Both the position numbers and the translations under genes were made by a program. This document shows, one piece after another, positions 59,001 to 64,000 of a DNA stretch of 64,000 nucleotides. A model generated the notes under the pieces. It was not told the origin of the DNA and searched no databases. It saw nothing but the letters and a program-made list of their open reading frames with translations. The DNA is taken from the NCBI RefSeq assembly GCF_037975245.1, contig NC_092569.1, forward strand, positions 28,994,668 to 29,058,667, written 5' to 3'. The stretch is from Apostichopus japonicus (lineage: Eukaryota > Echinodermata > Holothuroidea > Aspidochirotida > Stichopodidae). Numbering within the stretch: position 1 is the stretch's first letter; every line of letters starts with the position of its first letter.

Positions 59001-61297
59001 AGATTTAGACTTTCTCCAACTTTCATTAGATATGATTTATAGCTAATATTTGTTTTGACTCAAAGTCAAACTTTGCAATCTAATGCAGTTCGCTTGATTC
59101 TTTCATCATATGTCATAAATTAACAGTAAAAACGTTAATATGAGTTGACGTTAAGTACGCCAACTACTATACATCACAATATACCCTTTCTTGATAACTA
59201 AGATTTTAATCTGTATGTTTTGCTCTTTGGTAATGAATATGGGTTTCAGCAAAGGGGATGATGTTTGTGGATATTACCCTTGCTTTGTTCCTCAAACGGA
59301 TAATTCATACAAGATCATTTCAATCAATCATTTTCACATTTCTGTGTACATATTGAATTTTTCTAGACCAAAATTTTTTCTCTTACAGCCAATAGGCCCC
59401 GGTGGTGTGACAACAATTATTGAATCTCGCATCAGAAATTACGAGACAGCTCTTTCGAATGCTCGTTTGAATCACCAAGATACAAAAGCAAGGCGATATG
59501 ACAGAGGATTGCAGGTGTGTAGTATCATCAATGATTTGATAATAATAATTAATAATTAACATTTCTTATATAGCGCAACTTACAATAAAGTCTCCCCGCG
59601 CTGTACTTAACCCTGGTCATTGATAACTTGTCAAACCTACACACCAAAGTGTGCACAATCCAAACAATCTCTCCTGGGGCACCACAGTGCACCACAGCCA
59701 CGTGTCCCCAGGGGGGACTTCCCATAGGGTGCAGCCACAAACCGGCACACGCAACTATATTTACAAGTCACCTCGCAAGTCCCCAGAAGAGAGGCAATGG
59801 AGATAAAGTGCCTTGCCCAAGGACACAACGCAATGATCTGGCCAGGTTTCAAACCTGTAATCCTGGAAGTGTTAATTGTGGTAGTAAGTTTATATGTCAA
59901 GATATGTCAGATTGTGAAGGACCTTATAGAACTGTGAGTGAGTGTACCCAATGATCTCTGCATGGTCATCCGCATGGTCAACGCTGAAGACTCTCTGATG
60001 TCCTGGTTCTGACTTTATTTTCGGACAAATTTAAAGGGTGTGAAGACTCGCGCAAAAAGAAATGTCTAAAGCCGGTAATCTGACCTAGTTTCGAATGAGG
60101 TGTAACAGAAGTGTTAGACACCACCATCGATCCCAGAAAATACACACACAGCTTGCTACCGTCAGTAATTAGACACTAGTGTACTTACAGCTGCGGTCAA
60201 TACCCACAGCACAGTGTACATATAATAGCAGCAATGGACATCTCAGGTCTAGATAAAAGATAACAAGGTATCACCTTTCATTACTGTACTGTCTGCATTT
60301 TGTCGCGACATGAACAAAACGTCACTTGCAAGCAACGGAAAGTTAACTTTTTCAGATGGCCGCACGGTTTGGGGCGAGTCTTCAATACCTTTAACTCGGT
60401 TGTTTTATACTGAGATGAAACTAACAATATTTTATTGCAAGGAATCGCAAAGCTTCTGGTTGAATTTTCTCTGGTTAATCATGATTTCTTTGCTCAATGT
60501 AATTTTTAAATCTTAGCCAAAAATTACGACTGAAGATGGGAAGAGTAGTTTAGCATAACTTTGCCCCCCAGTAAAGCAATCTGTTTTCGAACAGATAGTA
60601 ATCAATATGAAATCTACATGACACAGAATTGATTTAACGGTGATATCCTAAATATGTCATAACTTTATGATCACTTGGTACGAAGTATAGGAATGAGAAA
60701 GACAATAGTCTAAAGACAATACAAGCTCATTTGTCCAAAGAGAGTGAATTTACATTGTATGATCGGACTGCAAAGGCGTAGTGGTGTCATTTGTGATTTC
60801 AATGCAGTCCTTGGGATTTGTGATTTAAGGATATGTTAGATTATCTTGGTTTGAAAGATTAACTGTGAATTTGAACTTTGGCATTCTGTGATTGTCTTTA
60901 ACTAGTGCCTCACAAAGGGAGTAACTAAAAAATTAAGTTGAAAGCAATTATCATGAAGTTTATGACTTTGTTTATGGTATACAATTTTGACTTGTTTACA
61001 ATTATGTATAGATTCGTCCATGGGACTTAGTACTAATGTTCTGCTGTGCAATATTTGATGAATTATTTTCCAAGTCTTAAATGATAAAGTTCTTTCCCAT
61101 TTAACGTCGTCTTCTGACATCACCGTTGAAAATCTGCTTCTAACAACAGACACTTAAAGACCTTCATAAGAGAGCCAAAGCAGGACGGCGAGTTGATGAA
61201 TCAGAGGTCCCGCCAGAAGTGGCTGTAGGGATCAGCCAAGAAGTGGAAAGGCCACCAATGGATGCTACTACCACAGAACCCCAGACTACAGTCCCAG
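53056..61297 (+). CDS. CC2D1: CC2D1 (Lgd family), 5' six exons, truncated by window end
   Basis: Exons: 53056-53118, 53848-53986, 55616-55668, 58342-58773, 59389-59514, 61150-61297. All are GT-AG and the phases agree, giving 320 residues before the gene continues beyond the window or beyond the array. The start MFGRKKQKD and the acidic DPDEMLEAELLALMEEE (about 40-56) match the family N-terminus. Exon 4 is a Pro-rich linker. Exons 5 and 6 encode a DM14 domain (YETALSNARLNHQDTKARRY, DRGLQ, KAGRRVDESEVPPEVA). Known members have four DM14 domains and a C2 domain, bind CHMP4/Shrub of ESCRT-III, and control endosomal sorting and Notch trafficking. The gene could be CC2D1A or CC2D1B; invertebrates usually have one. 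The last exon ends in TTTEPQTTVP, the source of the array that follows. Confidence 0.93.
54185..54597. mobile_element. GGGTCATTCC element, copy 3 (short; CC2D1 intron 2)
   Basis: It begins GGGTCATTCCATGTCATATC and ends GGCGGAATGACCC. Only the outer 12-20 bp match the other copies; the interior differs, so this is a deletion derivative or a sister subfamily. No transposase is present. Confidence 0.7.
55040..55345 (-). mobile_element. tRNA-derived SINE in CC2D1 intron 2
   Basis: On the minus strand GCTGTGGCTGAGTGGATAAA (A box TGGCTGAGTGG) is followed about 45 bases later by TTCATGGTTCGATCCCCGGC (B box GGTTCGATCCC). The spacing and the long variable region resemble a class II tRNA such as tRNA-Leu or tRNA-Ser. 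A non-tRNA body follows. It is not the same family as the SINE at 39044-39420. It is antisense to CC2D1. Confidence 0.75.
55774..56935. mobile_element. GGGTCATTCC long-TIR element, copy 2 (CC2D1 intron 3)
   Basis: The ends are GGGTCATTCCATGTCAAATC and, inverted, GGGTCATTCCATCAAATCAC. The inner arms share AAATTTCAGTTGCATTC and the GCCACTGTGGCATTG block. The central region is colinear with copy 1 (for example AGGGTGGTACTATATCTCTT, GAACCATTGCTGCAGGGTAC in inverse, and ATAATAACCTCTGAAAGAAT). It lies just after exon 3. Confidence 0.8.
59541..59867 (-). mobile_element. tRNA-derived SINE, 5'-truncated, in CC2D1 intron 5
   Basis: Same family as 39044-39420, sharing CACACCAAAGTGTGCACAA, AATCTCTCCTGGGGCAC, GGACTTCCCATAGGGTGCAG and AAGGACACAACGCAATGATC. 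Its B box is mutated (GGTTTGAAAC on the minus strand) and the A-box part is missing. Confidence 0.8.
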
Positions 61298-63874
61298 GTA
61301 AGCACCTAGAACCACAGAACCCCAGACTACAGTCCCAGGTAAGCATCTAGAACCACAGAACCCCAGACTACAGTCACAGGTAAGCACCTAGAACCATACT
61401 ATTGCTACTACCACAGAACCCAAGACTACAGTCCCAGGTAAGCACCTAGAACCATACTATTGCTCCTAACACAGAACCCCAGGCTACAGTCACAGGTAAG
61501 CACCTAGAACCATACTATTGCTACTACCATAGAACCCCAGACTACAGTCCCAGGTAAGTACCTAGAACCATACTATTGCTACTACCACAGAATCCCAGAC
61601 TACAGTCCCAGGTAAGCACCTAGAACCATACTATTGCTACTACCACAGAACCCCAGACTACAGTCCCAGGTAAGCACCTAGAACCATACTATTGCTACTA
61701 CCACAGAACCCCAGACTACAATCACAGGTAAGCACCTAGAACCATACTATTGCTACTACCACAGAACCCCAGACTACAATCACAGGTAAGCACCTAGAAC
61801 CATACTATTGTTACTACCACAGAACCCCAGGCTACAGTCCCAGGTAAGCACCTAGAACCATACTATTGCTACTACCACAGAACCCCAGACTACAATCACA
61901 GGTAAGCACCTAGAACCATACTATTGTTACTACCACAGAACCCCAGGCTACAATCACAGGTAAGCACCTAGAACCATACTATTGCTACTACCACAGAACC
62001 CCAAACTACAGTCACAGGTAAGCACCTAGAACCATACTATTGCTACTACCACAGAACCCCAGACTACAGTCACAGGTAAGCACCTAGAACCATACTATTG
62101 CTACTACCACAGAACCCCAGACTACAGTCACAGGTAAGCACCTAGAACCATACTATTGCTACTACCACAGAACCCCAGACTACAGTCCCAGGTAAGCACC
62201 TAGAACCATACTATTGCTACTGCCACAGAATCCCAGACTACAGTCCCAGGTAAGCACCTAGGACCATACTATTGCTACTACCACAGAACCCCAGACTACA
62301 GTCCCAGGTAAGCACCTAGAACCATACTATTGCTACTACCACAGAACCCCAGACTACAATCACAGGTAAGCACCTAGAACCATACTATTGCTACTACCAC
62401 AGAACCCCAGACTACAATCACAGGTAAGCACCTAGAACCATACTATTGTTACTACCACAGAACCCCAGGCTACAGTCCCAGGTAAGCACCTAGAACCATA
62501 CTATTGCTACTACCACAGAACCCCAGGCTACAGTCACAGGTAAGCACCTAGAACCGTACTATTGCTACTACCACAGAACCCCAGACTACAATCACAGGTA
62601 AGCACCTAGAACCGTACTATTGCTACTACCACAGAACCCCAGACTACAATCACAGGTAAGCACCTAGAACCGTACTATTGTTACTACCACAGAACCCCAG
62701 GCTACAGTCCCAGGTAAGCACCTAGAACCATACTATTGCTACTACCACAGAACAACAGACTACAATCACAGGTAACACCTAGAACCATACTATTGCTACT
62801 ACCACAGAACCCCAGACTACAATCACAGGTAAGCACCTAGAACCGTACTATTGTTACTAACACAGAATCCCAGGCTGCAGTCCCAGGTAAGCACCTAGTA
62901 CCGTACTATTGTTACTACCACAGAACCCCAGGCTACAGTCCCAGGTAAGCACCTAGAACCGTACTATTGTTACTACCACAGAACCCCAGGCTGCAGTCCC
63001 AGGTAAGCACCTAGAACCATACTATTGCTACTACCACAGAACCCCAGACTACAATCACAGGTAAGCACCTAGAACCGTACTATTGTTACTACCACAGAAC
63101 CCCAGGCTACAGTCCCAGGTAAGCACCTAGAACCATACTATTGCTACTACCACAGAACCCCAGACTACAATCACAGGTAAGCACCTAGAACCATACTATT
63201 GCTACTACCACAGAACCCCAGACTACAATCACAGGTAAGCACCTAGAACCGTACTATTGTTACTAACACAGAACCCCAGGCTACAGTCCCAGGTAAGCAC
63301 CTAGTACCATACTATTGTTACTACCACAGAACCCCAGGCTACAGTCCCAGGTAAGCACCTAGAACCGTACTATTGTTACTACCACAGAACCCCAGCCTGC
63401 AGTCCCAGGTAAGCACCTAGAACCATACTATTGTTACTACCACAGAACCACAGGCTACAGTCCCAGGTAAGCACCTAGAACCATACTATTGCTACTACCA
63501 CAGAACCCCAGACTACAGTCACAGGTAAGCACCTAGAACCATACTATTGTTACTACCACAGAACCACAGGCTACAGTCCCAGGTAAGCACCTAGAACCAT
63601 ACTATTGCTACTACCACAGAACCCCAGACTACAGTCCCAGGTAAGCACCTAGAACCATACTATTGCTACTACCACAGAACCCCAGACTACAATCACAGGT
63701 AAGCACCTAGAACCATACTATTGCTACTACCACAGAACCCCAGACTACAATCACAGGTAAGCACCTAGAACCATACTATTGTTACTACCACAGAACCCCA
63801 GGCTACAGTCCCAGGTAAGCACCTAGAACCATACTATTGCTACTACCACAGAACCCCAGACTACAATCACAGGT
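61273..63874 (+). repeat. 58-bp array duplicating the CC2D1 exon 6 end and splice donor
   Basis: About 45 units. Each holds CTACTACCACAG, AACCCCAGACTACAGTCCCA plus G, then GTAAGCACCTAGAACCATAC and TATTG. The first unit is the genuine 3' end of exon 6 and its donor. Units two and three are about 41 bp and the rest 58 bp. Two main variants (GACTACAATCACAG and GGCTACAGTCCCAG) alternate in blocks, which shows higher-order amplification. Nearly every unit keeps CAG|GTAAGC, so the array carries dozens of strong 5' splice sites. The period is not a multiple of three, so reading through would shift frame. Confidence 0.97.
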
Positions 63875-64000
63875 AAGCAGTGTTCGACTTATGGTCAAAA
63901 CATTGCATAGCAACAAATTTGGACAATTGCTATACAATATTTTTGTTGCATAGCAGTTCCCCAATATTGAATAGCAGTTTTGAAATTACCACAAAACGGA
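63875..64000. other. intron continuation after the array
   Basis: Ordinary AT-rich sequence with a repeated GCATAGCA(A/G) word at about 35-50 bp spacing (near 63906, 63948 and 63970), possibly the edge of another repeat. No acceptor or exon of CC2D1 was recognised before the window ends. Confidence 0.4.

Noticed and set aside
61273-63874. CRISPR-like repeat/spacer array
   Set aside because: The units are contiguous and near identical with no unique spacers, in a eukaryotic gene. It is a tandem minisatellite.

Overview
This is an animal nuclear window, AT-rich and intron-rich, with no prokaryotic layout. Three conserved multi-exon protein genes can be rebuilt exon by exon from the sequence. 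In every case the splice phases close and the product length fits the family or the family's N-terminal part. Frequent GGCCTAGGC-like intronic runs, tRNA-derived SINE tails, hAT-type MITEs and a hammerhead ribozyme suggest a marine invertebrate deuterostome, perhaps an echinoderm. That placement is inference, not proof.

Layout. From 1 to about 20 kb no conserved gene was found. This part holds mobile-element remnants: a LINE reverse-transcriptase tail near 1.0 kb, two copies of an AATTGACGCAC-ended MITE, GTGGCGGAGC-ended MITEs, and a 0.9-kb minisatellite element with inverted ends. A weakly supported minus-strand gene for a small secreted protein (signal-peptide exon at 20.1 kb, possible terminal exon at 16.2 kb) is proposed. 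From 23.2 to 43.3 kb the minus strand carries a complete 16-exon LMBRD1 gene (527 aa), the lysosomal cobalamin-transport escort. From 45.3 to 51.1 kb the minus strand carries a complete 4-exon MRPL15 gene (294 aa), a mitochondrial large-subunit ribosomal protein. From about 52.8 kb the plus strand carries the 5' part of a CC2D1/Lgd gene, six exons reaching into the first DM14 domain, which then runs off the window. MRPL15 and CC2D1 are divergent, with about 1.9 kb between their start codons.

Accessory content. The introns hold most of the unusual sequence. Many carry a private tandem array (units of 21, 39, 63, 82 and about 110 bp). Three introns share one long-TIR transposon family. One intron carries a TTAA-flanked element, another a near-perfect 166-bp palindrome, and LMBRD1 intron 1 carries a hAT MITE with a perfect 8-bp duplication. 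Just upstream of LMBRD1 lies an intact minimal type-I hammerhead ribozyme sequence on the same strand as a decayed tRNA-like head. The most striking feature is the last 2.6 kb. The 3' end of CC2D1 exon 6, with its splice donor, has been amplified into about 45 copies of a 58-bp unit, giving dozens of consecutive strong 5' splice sites.
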